A DNA stretch of 64,000 nt from Candidatus Poribacteria bacterium. Its GTDB lineage: Bacteria > Poribacteria > WGA-4E > GCA-2687025. Shown in pieces: positions 21,336 through 29,463 of this stretch. Made by a program: the position numbers and the translations under genes. The stretch lies in the NCBI GenBank assembly GCA_026004875.1, contig BPJZ01000013.1, positions 1-64,000 on the forward strand, in the 5' to 3' direction. The notes under the pieces are model-generated. The model did no database searches and was not told the DNA's origin. It was given only the letters and a program-made list of their open reading frames with translations. Positions within the stretch are counted from its first letter, which is position 1, and every line of letters starts with the position of its first letter.

Positions 21336-22777
21336 CTCCAGGCGGGGGCCATCTCGATCAGCGGGAACCAGAACCGAACGGCTAGGTTGAACACAACCCA
21401 AGAGACGGCCATCAAAACGGCTCCCGTCGCTACCGTGTCGCGCATCGTCAGGAGGCCGGAGGAGTAAGCCAGGGCGATCGCGGGGGTGGCCATCGGGAGG
21501 GCAAAGGCCAGCCCGGCAGGGACGGCCACCGAGATGGTCACCAGTTTGGCCATCTCTGGGCTGGAGGCTTGGCTGAGCGCAATCGGCGTCAGCAGCGCTA
21601 CGACCGCGGCGTTGCTCATCGCCGAAGTGAGCAAGATAGCGGCCAGCGAGAGCGCTCCGATCAGCAACGCCGGCGAACGAACCCAGTCGCCAAAGAAGGC
21701 CGAAGCCATCCAGGCCGCTGCGCCGGAGGCGCGAAGGGCGTACCCAAGCGTTACCGCTCCGCCGTACATCAGCAGCACTCCCCAGTTGACGTCCTCCTCA
21801 ACGTCGTTCCACTCCAGCCATCCGAGGGCAAAGGCGACCACACAGCTCAGAAGGGCCACACCGGCTAGCCCTCCGAGCGGCTCGCTGACGGCGATCCACG
21901 CCCCAACGGTCAACAGCATCAAGAGAGCCGTTCCGCACTCGGTGCGGTCCATTCGTCCCAATGTTTGCCGTCGGGTCTCCAAGAGCTCTGCAATCGGAGC
22001 CATCTGGGGCAGGTCGGAGCCGACCACCCGCAACAGCAAGACCAGCGCAACCCCGAGCAGTACCAGGACGACGGGAAGCGTCGCCACCATCCACTGGAGA
22101 AATCCAACGCTCAAGCCGGTTGCGTTGCGTAGCAGGTTGACCGCCAGGGGCGCCCGGCCGCCCCCCAGAAAGGTCGCCACCCCGCCGATCACCGATCCCC
22201 AGGCCAGCGCCAAGAATAGCCCCTTGCCGTACCGCGGATGTCGTTCGTGCACGTCGAGGACGTTGGCGATCTCCAGGACGACCGGAAAGAGCATTGCGAC
22301 AACGGCGTGTTCCGACATCCAGAACGACCCGAAGGCAGGAAGCAGAAGCGTTGCCGCCAGCAGACGGCGGGGAGACCTTCCCCAAAGCCGAAGCGCCGTC
22401 CAGGCCAGCCGGTTGCTCAACCCCGATCGAATGACCAACGAGGCGAGAATGAACACCCCCAGCAGAAAAAAGATCACCTCGTTCCCAAAGAGGCGATAGG
22501 TCTCCGCAGGGGAAAGCACCCCCAGTAACGGGAACAGAATCAGCGGCAGAAGACTGGTAACCATCAGCGGGAGCGCGTCAAAGACCCAGAGGATCAGACA
22601 GAGGACGAAGATCCCCAGCGAGCGACGGATGGGAATCCAGGCTTCCATTGGGAGGGAGGAAGGGGCCGGGAGGAGCAGACAAAGGCCGAAACTTCCCAGC
22701 GCTAACAGGCGGACGAACAGCCGCCACCGATCGCCGAGAGGGGACAAGAAACACCTCGCTTCCGAGAACGGGGCCAT
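21332..22777 (-). CDS. SLC13/DASS-family anion transporter
   Basis: Inner-membrane carrier of about 480 residues with some 11-12 hydrophobic helices, of the divalent anion:Na+ symporter type (dicarboxylate, sulfate or phosphate). Landmarks: LGIFVLCLILWVFDALPLMV, EVIFFLLGVFILASLVIRSG, ATLLLPAFGSFWMSEHAVVA (first S-x-x motif region), NWGVLLMYGGAVTLGYALRA and the second conserved hairpin SNAAVVALLTPIALS. The start is uncertain: ATG 22777 has GGAG only 2-3 bases upstream, while TTG 22747 has a better-spaced GGAAGCGAGG. The frame is open further upstream but that part is not transporter-like. The stop overlaps that of the convergent glycosyltransferase gene. The substrate is unknown. Confidence 0.88.
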   Translation of the reverse strand: MAPFSEARCFLSPLGDRWRLFVRLLALGSFGLCLLLPAPSSLPMEAWIPIRRSLGIFVLCLILWVFDALPLMVTSLLPLILFPLLGVLSPAETYRLFGNEVIFFLLGVFILASLVIRSGLSNRLAWTALRLWGRSPRRLLAATLLLPAFGSFWMSEHAVVAMLFPVVLEIANVLDVHERHPRYGKGLFLALAWGSVIGGVATFLGGGRAPLAVNLLRNATGLSVGFLQWMVATLPVVLVLLGVALVLLLRVVGSDLPQMAPIAELLETRRQTLGRMDRTECGTALLMLLTVGAWIAVSEPLGGLAGVALLSCVVAFALGWLEWNDVEEDVNWGVLLMYGGAVTLGYALRASGAAAWMASAFFGDWVRSPALLIGALSLAAILLTSAMSNAAVVALLTPIALSQASSPEMAKLVTISVAVPAGLAFALPMATPAIALAYSSGLLTMRDTVATGAVLMAVSWVVFNLAVRFWFPLIEMAPAWS

Positions 22778-22891
22778 CTCCGCGCGTTCAAGCCGCAAGA
22801 AGGCCCTGAAACCTCTGTTGACCTCTTCCGAAGGGCTATGGTGTAACGCTTCTCGTCGTTTGGCAAGAGAGGTGTCCAGAAGAGGCCCCAG

Positions 22892-22920
22892 CTGACCGGA
22901 CCCGGAGGAGAGGCTACAAT
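22892..22920 (+). promoter_or_regulatory. Promoter candidate for the permease operon
   Basis: CTGACC (22892-22897), a 17-bp spacer and TACAAT (22915-22920) stand 27 bases before the start of the DppB-like gene. GAGGAGGAG follows as ribosome-binding site. Confidence 0.55.
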
Positions 22921-22947
22921 AAACGGCGCACGAGGAGGAGCGCGTTC

Positions 22948-23955
22948 GTGCGGGAGTTTTTCGCTCGGAGATTGAGCGCAACGTTGCTTTCGCTCTGGGG
23001 GGTTTCGGTGCTGGTCTTTGGGATGGTGCACCTGGCCCCGGGCAATCCGGCACGCGTTCTGCTGGGCGAACGGGCGACCGAGGCCGCCGTTCGAGCGCTG
23101 GAAGAGGAGCTCGGGCTGAACCGCCCGTTGCCGGAGCAGTACCTCCGGTTCTTGGGGCGAGTGGTTCGGTTGGACCTTGGCCGCTCCATTCGCACCAATC
23201 GACCGGTCGTCGAGGAGATTCGGAGCTACTTCCCCGCGACGCTCGAGCTGACGCTTGGTGCGATGGTCTTTGCGATCGTCGTCGGGATGCTGTTGGGCAT
23301 CTGGGCCGCGACGCGGCGGGGTCGCCTTGCCGACCTGGTAGGGATGACGGTTTCGTTGGTCGGCGTTTCGGTGCCGATCTACTGTTTGGGCCTCCTGTTG
23401 ATCCTGCTTTTTTCGCAGGCGTTGGGGCTACTTCCGGTGGGAGGGAGGCTGGACAGCGCCCTCACTGTGCCGGTGCGCACCGGACTGCTGACGGTAGACG
23501 CTCTGCTGGCCGGCGACCTCAAGGCGTGGGGGAATGCGCTGAAGCATCTGGTTCTCCCGGCTCTGACGCTGGGAACTGTCCCGATGGCGATCATCTCGCG
23601 GATGACCCGTTCCTCACTTCTGGAGGTGTTGGGGCAGGATTACATCCGTACCGCCCGCGCTAAGGGGCTCCCATGGCGAATGATCCTGTTCAAGCATGCG
23701 TTGCGCAACGCTCTGATTCCGGTTGTGACGGTGATCGGCTTGGAGTTTGGATATCTCCTGGGGGGTGCCGTCCTGACGGAGTCGATCTTCAGCTGGCCGG
23801 GGATCGGGCGTTGGATCGTTCGCTCCGTGGAAGCGCGGGACCTCCCGGCGGTTCAGGGCGGGGTTCTGTTTGTCGCGGTGATCTTCATGACGGTAACGCT
23901 GCTTGTGGACCTGCTTTACGCGTGGATTGATCCGCGAATTCGAGTGAGCGGGTAG
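22948..23955 (+). CDS. DppB/OppB-type ABC transporter permease
   Basis: Six-helix inner-membrane permease of the peptide/nickel class, 335 residues, GTG start with GAGGAGGAG upstream. It opens FFARRLSATLLSLWGVSVLV and carries the signature PGNPARVLLGERAT, the long periplasmic loop after helix 1, and the EAA loop DYIRTARAKGLPWRMILFKH followed by ALRNALIPVVTVIGLEFGYL and GGAVLTESIFSWPGIGRWIV. It imports peptides, oligosaccharides or metals together with the DppC-type gene 9 bp downstream. No binding protein or ATPase gene is nearby. Confidence 0.93.
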   Translation: MREFFARRLSATLLSLWGVSVLVFGMVHLAPGNPARVLLGERATEAAVRALEEELGLNRPLPEQYLRFLGRVVRLDLGRSIRTNRPVVEEIRSYFPATLELTLGAMVFAIVVGMLLGIWAATRRGRLADLVGMTVSLVGVSVPIYCLGLLLILLFSQALGLLPVGGRLDSALTVPVRTGLLTVDALLAGDLKAWGNALKHLVLPALTLGTVPMAIISRMTRSSLLEVLGQDYIRTARAKGLPWRMILFKHALRNALIPVVTVIGLEFGYLLGGAVLTESIFSWPGIGRWIVRSVEARDLPAVQGGVLFVAVIFMTVTLLVDLLYAWIDPRIRVSG

Positions 23956-23964
23956 GGGGCTTCG

Positions 23965-24827
23965 ATGCGTCAGGCGCTGCGCCATCCGATGATCGTGACG
24001 GGCGGGACGCTGCTCGCCCTCTTCTTGGGAACCGCGCTGTTAGCGACGGTCTACACGCCGCACGATCCGATGGTTGGAAACTTAGCCGATCGTCACCTGC
24101 CCCCTGCGCTCTTTGGGGGCGTCGGAGGGGCGTCGGGGAGGGAGGGGCCCGGTACTGGCTAGGCACCGACTCGGCAGGGCGGGATATTCTCAGTCGGACG
24201 ATGGCCGGAGCGCAGATCTCCCTGCGAGTTGGCGTGTTGGTTGTTGCGATGGCGATGACCCTCGGTGCGGCGATCGGCACTCTCGCCGGGTACTACGGCG
24301 GATGGGCGGACACAGTGCTGATGCGAATCATGGACGTTTTGCTTTCACTGCCGGGCATCCTCTTGGCGATCGTGATCGTCTCGGTGATCGGCCCTGGGCT
24401 CCGGAACGCGATGATCGCCGTGGCGGTCGTCTCCGTTCCCGTCTACGCGCGGGTGATGCGGGCCGAGGTCCTGCGGGTCAAAGAGCAACCGTTTGTCCTG
24501 GCCGCGCGAGCGCTCGGGGCGACCGATTGGCGCATTCTGCGTCAGGCGGTGCTGCCAAACTGCCTGGCCCCGATGGTTGTTCAGGCGACGCTGGGCATGG
24601 GCACGGCAATTCTAGAGACCGCCGGCCTTTCCTACCTGGGCCTTGGGGACGAGCCCCGAGTTCCCGAATGGGGACGGATGATCGCCGATCAGTTTCGCTA
24701 CATTCGTCAGGCCTGGTGGACGGTCCTGCCGCCGTTGGTGGCCATCTCCGCGGTGGTGTTGGGTTTTAACCTCCTGGGCGACGGCCTCCGGGACCTGCTC
24801 GATCCTCGGCTGAAGCGCCAGCGGTAG
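23965..24827 (+). CDS. DppC/OppC-type ABC transporter permease, one frameshift
   Basis: Partner of the DppB-like protein. The N-terminus PMIVTGGTLLALFLGTALLA and PHDPMVGNLADRHLPP is in one frame. A shift between 24110 and 24150 leads into YWLGTDSAGRDILSRTMAGA, the family's classic GTDxxGRD motif. The core then follows: ISLRVGVLVVAMAMTLGAAI, LRNAMIAVAVVSVPVYARVM, the EAA loop FVLAARALGATDWRILRQAV, ETAGLSYLGLGDEPRVPEWG and the end LRDLLDPRLKRQR. Corrected length is about 287 residues, normal for DppC. It is followed 11 bp later by trpF. Confidence 0.9.
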
Positions 24828-24838
24828 GAGTGTCGAGA

Positions 24839-25535
24839 ATGGAGCGACCGCGGGTTAAGCTGTGTGGCACGACGTCGGTTCGGGACGCCCTGCTCGCGGA
24901 GTCGCACGGCGCCGATTACTTGGGTGTGTTGGTCGCCGTTCCGTTCTCCGAGCGGAACCGTCCTCCGGAGCTGGCGGCGCAGATCGTCGCCGTCGTACAG
25001 GTGCCCGTGGCGCTACTGACTTGGAACGCATCGCCGGAAGCGGTGCTCCGGCTGCTGGAACAAACGGGAGCCGCGGCCGTTCAGTTGCTTGGCGACGAGC
25101 CGCCGGAACAGGTCGCCTGGCTCCAGAGCCGAACCGAACGGGAGGTTTGGAAGTCACTCTTCTTGCCCCCGCGAGGCGTGCCGGTTTCGGAGGAGCGACG
25201 GCGTCGGCTTCTGGACGCGGCGAACGCCTACGCCGAGGCCGGGGCCGCCAAGCTCCTGCTGGACACCGCCGCCGAGGTGGACGGCGTCCAGCGGCACGGC
25301 GGCACGGGCCGCCGAGAGCGACTGGGAGGCTTGCCGCCCGCCTCGATCCGGCGCTTCCCCCTGCCGACGTTCCTTGGCCGGGGGTATCCGGCCGGAGAAC
25401 GTCGTCGAGGCCTGCCGCACTGTTCAGCCCTACGGAATCGATTTGTGCAGCGGAGTGGAGCGCCGCCGCGGCCTCCGCGACCCGGAGCGGACGGCGGCGC
25501 TCTTTGAGGCTCTCCGCTCGCTAGGGGATCCTTAA
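24839..25535 (+). CDS. trpF: Phosphoribosylanthranilate isomerase TrpF, frameshifted
   Basis: TIM-barrel isomerase of tryptophan synthesis (N-(5-phosphoribosyl)anthranilate to the ribulose form). Start ATG 24839 with TAGGAG 7 bases upstream gives MERPRVKLCGTTSVRDALL, matching the family's VKxCGxT strand with its Cys. Then come HGADYLGVLVAVPFSERN, TGAAAVQLLGDEPPEQVAWL and LLLDTAAEVDGV. After 25280 the frame shifts to give GGTGR, PTFLAGGIRPENVVEA, GIDLCSGVE and DPERTAALFEALRSLGDP, ending at 25535. Two or more single-base shifts account for the break. No other trp gene is adjacent. The stop overlaps that of the convergent dioxygenase gene by 2 bases. Confidence 0.88.
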
Positions 25536-26326
25536 GCCGCCGGAACGTTCACCAACGGCCCGCCGATGTTTTCTAACCGAAAGAGCCGTTGTGCGCGCGG
25601 CGAGAGCCGTTCGTAGGTTTCGCGTGGAATCCCAATGGGAGGATAGTGGGTTCGCAGCCAATGGCGAGCGTAGATCATCGCCATGTTTGGACGCGGAGCA
25701 TCGCTCCGGTTTGGCGTTCCGCGGTGCCACATTCGGATGTCCCGGATCAGCAGCGATCCGGCAGGCATCAGGACAAACTCCGAGTGCATCTGCTCCGCCA
25801 GCTCCTGGATCGGAGCGTCCTCCGGCATAAGATGGGTTCCGCCCGGCCAGATCTGCAGAGGGCCGTTGTCCTCCCGGAAGTCCACAAGAGGGATGTTCAA
25901 CACCAGCGCAAAGGGCGGCAGCGAAATCGGCATCCCTGGAAAGAGCCGGTGGATGTCTGAATGAACTGGCTGAAAGTCCGATCCTGGCAGCGGCGTGTCC
26001 GAGGCGAAGTAGTGGCAAACGCAGTCCTCCCCAAGAAGCGGCTCGATGATGCTAAGCGCTAGGGGATTGTTCACCACCCGCTCGTCGCAGAAGGGGGGCA
26101 TGAAGGGCAGATGCATCTGGTACCGGTTCTTCCCCCGGTTAGGATCGGTACGCCGGACGTAATCATGAAAGATTCGCAAGAAGTTCTCGTGGAGCTCGGC
26201 GACGAAGTCTGGCGGGAGCACCCCTTCCAGGACAACGTAGCCGTCCACACGGACCTTTTCGATTGCGAGCCGGAGTCGCTCCGGGCGGAGCGCTCCGTTT
26301 TCCAGTTCGTCGGGGAACAGCTTCAT
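25532..26326 (-). CDS. Phytanoyl-CoA dioxygenase (PhyH) family protein
   Basis: Non-haem Fe(II)/2-oxoglutarate oxygenase of 264 residues. The metal triad is visible as H122-x-D124 (VHSDIHRLF) and distal H201 (MWHRGTPN), with R212 as the likely 2-oxoglutarate ligand (APRPNMAMIYAR). The front end KVRVDGYVVLEGVLPPDFVA is typical of the family. Such proteins hydroxylate lipids, small molecules or glycan-derived substrates and are greatly expanded in some uncultured bacteria including Poribacteria; this one's substrate is unknown. It is the last gene of a minus-strand run with the Gfo/Idh oxidoreductase 48 bp upstream. A good RBS (GGAGGACG) precedes ATG 26326. Confidence 0.9.
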   Translation of the reverse strand: MKLFPDELENGALRPERLRLAIEKVRVDGYVVLEGVLPPDFVAELHENFLRIFHDYVRRTDPNRGKNRYQMHLPFMPPFCDERVVNNPLALSIIEPLLGEDCVCHYFASDTPLPGSDFQPVHSDIHRLFPGMPISLPPFALVLNIPLVDFREDNGPLQIWPGGTHLMPEDAPIQELAEQMHSEFVLMPAGSLLIRDIRMWHRGTPNRSDAPRPNMAMIYARHWLRTHYPPIGIPRETYERLSPRAQRLFRLENIGGPLVNVPAA

Positions 26327-26373
26327 TCGACGTCCTCCTTTTTGTCCTCACCGGTTTAGCTTCGTCGGGCGAA

Positions 26374-27426
26374 TCAAGAGGGGACTTCGGCGGTGGTCTT
26401 TAGCTCTACGGCGCGGCCGGTGCGTCCGGATTCCAGCGCCGCAAGGAGTATTTCGGTGACGTGTCGAGCCGTCCAGGCGTTCTCCAGGGGCGGGTGAACT
26501 CCCTGTTGAATGCAGTCGTAGAAGTGTTCGTGCAGTCCGCCCACGCCTTCGGTCAGCTCGACCGGCTCCCGATGGATCGGAGCGTGCTCGCGGGTGTAGG
26601 AAGTGGGCGTGTGCTTGATCACCTCGCCGCCATTGGAGGTGAACTTTCCGGCGGTGCCGTGGACGGAGAACTCGTAGGTCCGTGCCGGGTCGCACCAACT
26701 GGTCTCGCAGGTAGCCAGGCCGCCGTTTTCCATCTCCAAGATCAGCGTCGCTTCGTCCTCAAGTTCGGTCGGCTTGTCGAAGGTGGTGACCATTGCCATC
26801 ACCCGCTTTGCTGTGCCGAGCATCCCGACGAAGTTAGAGACCGCGTAGACGCCCATATCGAACAGGGCTCCGACGCTTGCCCGTTTGGCATCGAAGAACC
26901 ACAGATCGTCGTCTTTTTCGCCGAAGATGTCCCGAATCTCGGCGTAGTAGATCTCTGGCCCTCCGTGGCTGGTCCGAAACCGGGCCCCGGAGACCTTTCC
27001 GATTGCCCCTTCTCGGCAGAGCTTCCGGAGCGTATAGATCGCGTTGGAGAAGTGGGGCATGCACAGCACTGTTCGATCGGTCTTCTCGCAGGCGGCAACG
27101 AACTGATTGGCCTCCTCCATGTCGCCGGTGAGCGGCTTTTGCATCAGCACGTGCTTGCCCGCCTCGATCGCCTTGAGTCCCCAAGGGACATGAAGCGGAT
27201 GGGGCGTTGCGACGATCACCGCATCAATCGAGTCGTCCGCGATCACGTCTTCGTAGTTATGGGTGTAGTGGGGGATGTGGAACCGCTGACAGAGGTACTC
27301 CAGACGGTGCTTCTTTCGTCCGCTGATCAGGCGGACTTCGAAGTTTGGGTTCTTCTCCAGATCGGGCAGATGCAAGCGGGCGACGATGCCGCCGGCTCCA
27401 ATGATCCCCAGGCGAACACGGCTCAT
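26374..27426 (-). CDS. Gfo/Idh/MocA-family oxidoreductase
   Basis: NAD(P)-dependent dehydrogenase acting on sugars or cyclitols, 350 residues. The Rossmann N-terminus RLGIIGAGGIVARLHLPDLE is followed by VIVATPHPLHVPWGLKAIEA and GKHVLMQKPLTGDMEEA (Lys97; the usual EKP reads QKP). The C-terminal alpha/beta domain has FDMGVYAVSNFVGMLG, corresponding to the catalytic GxHxxD-type region but without its His. The start is ATG 27426, which has GGAGAGGAG 8 bases upstream; an in-frame codon at 27444 lacks one. It sits between the PhyH-like gene and a class V aminotransferase on the same strand, suggesting a shared catabolic or modification route. The substrate is unknown. Confidence 0.92.
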   Translation of the reverse strand: MSRVRLGIIGAGGIVARLHLPDLEKNPNFEVRLISGRKKHRLEYLCQRFHIPHYTHNYEDVIADDSIDAVIVATPHPLHVPWGLKAIEAGKHVLMQKPLTGDMEEANQFVAACEKTDRTVLCMPHFSNAIYTLRKLCREGAIGKVSGARFRTSHGGPEIYYAEIRDIFGEKDDDLWFFDAKRASVGALFDMGVYAVSNFVGMLGTAKRVMAMVTTFDKPTELEDEATLILEMENGGLATCETSWCDPARTYEFSVHGTAGKFTSNGGEVIKHTPTSYTREHAPIHREPVELTEGVGGLHEHFYDCIQQGVHPPLENAWTARHVTEILLAALESGRTGRAVELKTTAEVPS

Positions 27427-27509
27427 CGGCGCTCTCCTCTCCACAGGGGTCTTCAGGCGTACCGGTTCTCGGTTAAGAAGCTACGTGTTTTGCCCTCGCT
27501 GGGCAAGTA

Positions 27510-28718
27510 CTAGGCGATTGGCATCTCTTCGGGTCGCGTCTTGGCGTAGAAGGCTTCGGCGGCGGCGACACCGGCTCCCGGTGCCACGGCGTGGCCCGCG
27601 TCGCGCAAACAGGCCTCCAGGGCGTCTAGGCAGATCAAGACGCTGGAGCGGCGGCAGCTTTCGCCCATCAGCCCGATCCGCCACATCTTTCCAGCGAAGA
27701 CCCCAAGGCCGCTGCCGATCTCCAGCTGGAACTCGTTCAAGAGTCGGCTTCGGATCGCCCGGTCTTCGACGCCTTCGGGGATCCGGGCCAAGGTGAGCAT
27801 CGGGGCGCGGTATCCTTCTTGGGCGGCCAGAGAGACTCCAAGCGCTTCGAGCCCGGCGGCCAGCGCGGCGGCGTGATACCGGTGCCGACGGAAGCGGGCC
27901 TCCAGCCCCTCCTCGTGGACGATCCGGAGCGCCTCCCGAAGCCCGTAGATCATCGAGACCGGGGCGGTGTGGTGATAAACCCGTTCGCTCCCCCAATAGC
28001 GGGAGATCATCGTCATGTCCAGGTACCAAGACTGGACCTTAGTCTTTCGGTTCTGGATCACTTGAACGGCGCGGTCGCTGAAGGTAATCGGCGCCAGCCC
28101 AGGAGGGCAGCTCAGGCACTTTTGCGTCCCGGCGTAGCAGACGTCAATTCCGACAGCGTCCACGTTGATGGGCGCCCCGGCGATCGAGGTGACCGTGTCC
28201 ACCAGGTAGAGCGCCTCGTATTCCCGGGCCAACCGCCCGATCTCCTCAAGGGGTTGGAGCACGCCGGTGGAGGTCTCCGCGTGGACGATGGCGACGACTT
28301 TAGGCTTTCGGGTGCGTTTAAGGACCGCTTCGACCTGTTCGGGCTCAATGATTCGCCCCCACTCCCCTTCGACGCGGAACAGCTCCGCCCCGCACCGTTG
28401 GACGATGTCGCTCATTCGCTCGCCAAAGACCCCCTTAACGCAGACGACCGCCTGGTCGCCCGGCTCTAGGATGTTCACGAGGGCCGCTTCCATCCCGGCG
28501 CTCCCGGTCGCCGAGACGGGGATCGTGAGTCGATTTTGAGTTCCAAAGACCTCCCGAAGGAGCTCCATCGTCTCGTCCATGATAACGAGGAACTCCGGGT
28601 CTAAGTGGCCGACCAGAGGAGTGGCCATCGCCCGATAGACGCGCGGATGAACGTTGCTAGGACCGGGGCCCATTAGCAGTCGCGGGGAGGGGTTCAGTTC
28701 ATCGTAATCTTTGGTCAT
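27510..28718 (-). CDS. Class V aminotransferase (alanine/serine-glyoxylate or serine-pyruvate type)
   Basis: PLP-dependent fold-type I enzyme of 402 residues. It opens RLLMGPGPSNVHPRVYRAMA and has the cofactor-phosphate region TGSAGMEAALVNIL, Asp174 in LYLVDTVTSIAG against the PLP ring, and the Schiff-base Lys200 in CYAGTQKCLSCPPG. The C-terminal Arg-containing small domain ends WRIGLMGESCRRSSVLICLD. Relatives transfer amino groups between alanine or serine and glyoxylate or pyruvate, or act in purine/ureide or phosphonate metabolism. It is 83 bp upstream of the Gfo/Idh gene on the same strand and may share its transcript. The 76-base stretch before its start has no clear promoter. Confidence 0.92.
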   Translation of the reverse strand: MTKDYDELNPSPRLLMGPGPSNVHPRVYRAMATPLVGHLDPEFLVIMDETMELLREVFGTQNRLTIPVSATGSAGMEAALVNILEPGDQAVVCVKGVFGERMSDIVQRCGAELFRVEGEWGRIIEPEQVEAVLKRTRKPKVVAIVHAETSTGVLQPLEEIGRLAREYEALYLVDTVTSIAGAPINVDAVGIDVCYAGTQKCLSCPPGLAPITFSDRAVQVIQNRKTKVQSWYLDMTMISRYWGSERVYHHTAPVSMIYGLREALRIVHEEGLEARFRRHRYHAAALAAGLEALGVSLAAQEGYRAPMLTLARIPEGVEDRAIRSRLLNEFQLEIGSGLGVFAGKMWRIGLMGESCRRSSVLICLDALEACLRDAGHAVAPGAGVAAAEAFYAKTRPEEMPIA

Positions 28719-28862
28719 GGCTATAGCCTCGTTCTTGACTGGATGTTGCTCTGGCGAGTCATCGCAAACGCTGACGCTTTGACGGACGGCTCCATCATAC
28801 CCGATTTTTTCCGGCAGGCCATCGCTTGAGGAGTGGAGTCTTTGGCGTTGGCGTGACGTCGT

Positions 28863-29318
28863 TTAACCCTGTGGAAACTGATGGCTTAGGGGGAGGAACG
28901 AAGAGCGTGGTTCCACCGCTTCTTGGGGAAGGATCGTTCCTCGCATCGCCTCTAGAGTGGCCTGCATCTCCACCGTGGAGGGGCGTTTTCCCGTTCCGTG
29001 GTAACGTTGAAGGTAGTCTTTCAGGACAACGTAGAGCCGCTCCAGGTCGACGCGGTCGTCGGTCAATGCGCGGTTCAGGTCTGTGTAGAGCCGTTCGATC
29101 TCTGCTTCGGTCACTCCGTCGGGACGTTGTTTGAGCATCAGCTCTTGGACGCTTCGGAGCGTCCGGCGGACGAGAAACTCCTTTTGGATTCCCGCAAGGC
29201 CGCCCCACCGCCACCAGAAGAAAGCCCCCAGACCGATCATCAGGGCCAGCCCCACCACGAGCGTTGTAAGGCATCCAAAGTAGGCTTGTTGTTTGAGCCG
29301 GCGAAGGTTAAAGGCCAT
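28863..29318 (-). CDS. Small single-pass membrane protein of unknown function
   Basis: 151 residues. A basic N-terminus (MAFNLRRLKQQAYF) precedes one transmembrane helix (about 15-36, GCLTTLVVGLALMIGLGAFF), then a soluble helical domain with LTDDRVDLERLYVVLKDYLQ and a conserved-looking YHGTGKRPSTVEMQATLEA. The start is ATG 29318, 5 bases after AAAGGAG; the frame is open further upstream but without an RBS. I do not recognise the family. The orientation puts the soluble part probably in the periplasm. It lies downstream of the TonB-like/DUF4159 gene, with the 29398 palindrome between them. Confidence 0.7.
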   Translation of the reverse strand: MAFNLRRLKQQAYFGCLTTLVVGLALMIGLGAFFWWRWGGLAGIQKEFLVRRTLRSVQELMLKQRPDGVTEAEIERLYTDLNRALTDDRVDLERLYVVLKDYLQRYHGTGKRPSTVEMQATLEAMRGTILPQEAVEPRSSFLPLSHQFPQG

Positions 29319-29397
29319 CGGAGCTCCTTTCGCATCCAGGGGCGGCATGGGGAATGATAGCGCGGGGTCCAAGGGGAGCATCCAGGAAACGGGCACG

Positions 29398-29427
29398 GAG
29401 AAGGGGTCGGAATTCCGACCCCTTCTC
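29398..29427 (-). terminator. Perfect 30-bp palindrome after the DUF4159 gene
   Basis: Two 15-base arms (GAGAAGGGGTCGGAA and its exact complement) without any loop mismatch, 36 bases after the minus-strand stop at 29464. No T run follows on either strand. It may work as a terminator or mRNA-stabilising hairpin; a protein-binding operator is the alternative. Confidence 0.5.
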
Positions 29428-29463
29428 CTCCGAACCAGCGTTGGTAGACTCGAAGACGATCGC

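Noticed and set aside
21486..22499. 337-codon open frame on the plus strand
   Set aside because: It is antisense to the DASS transporter; its translation is Ser/Arg/Thr-rich with no family pattern, while the minus strand encodes clear membrane helices.
26461..27513. 350-codon open frame on the plus strand
   Set aside because: Antisense shadow of the Gfo/Idh oxidoreductase, which has a full Rossmann motif and RBS.
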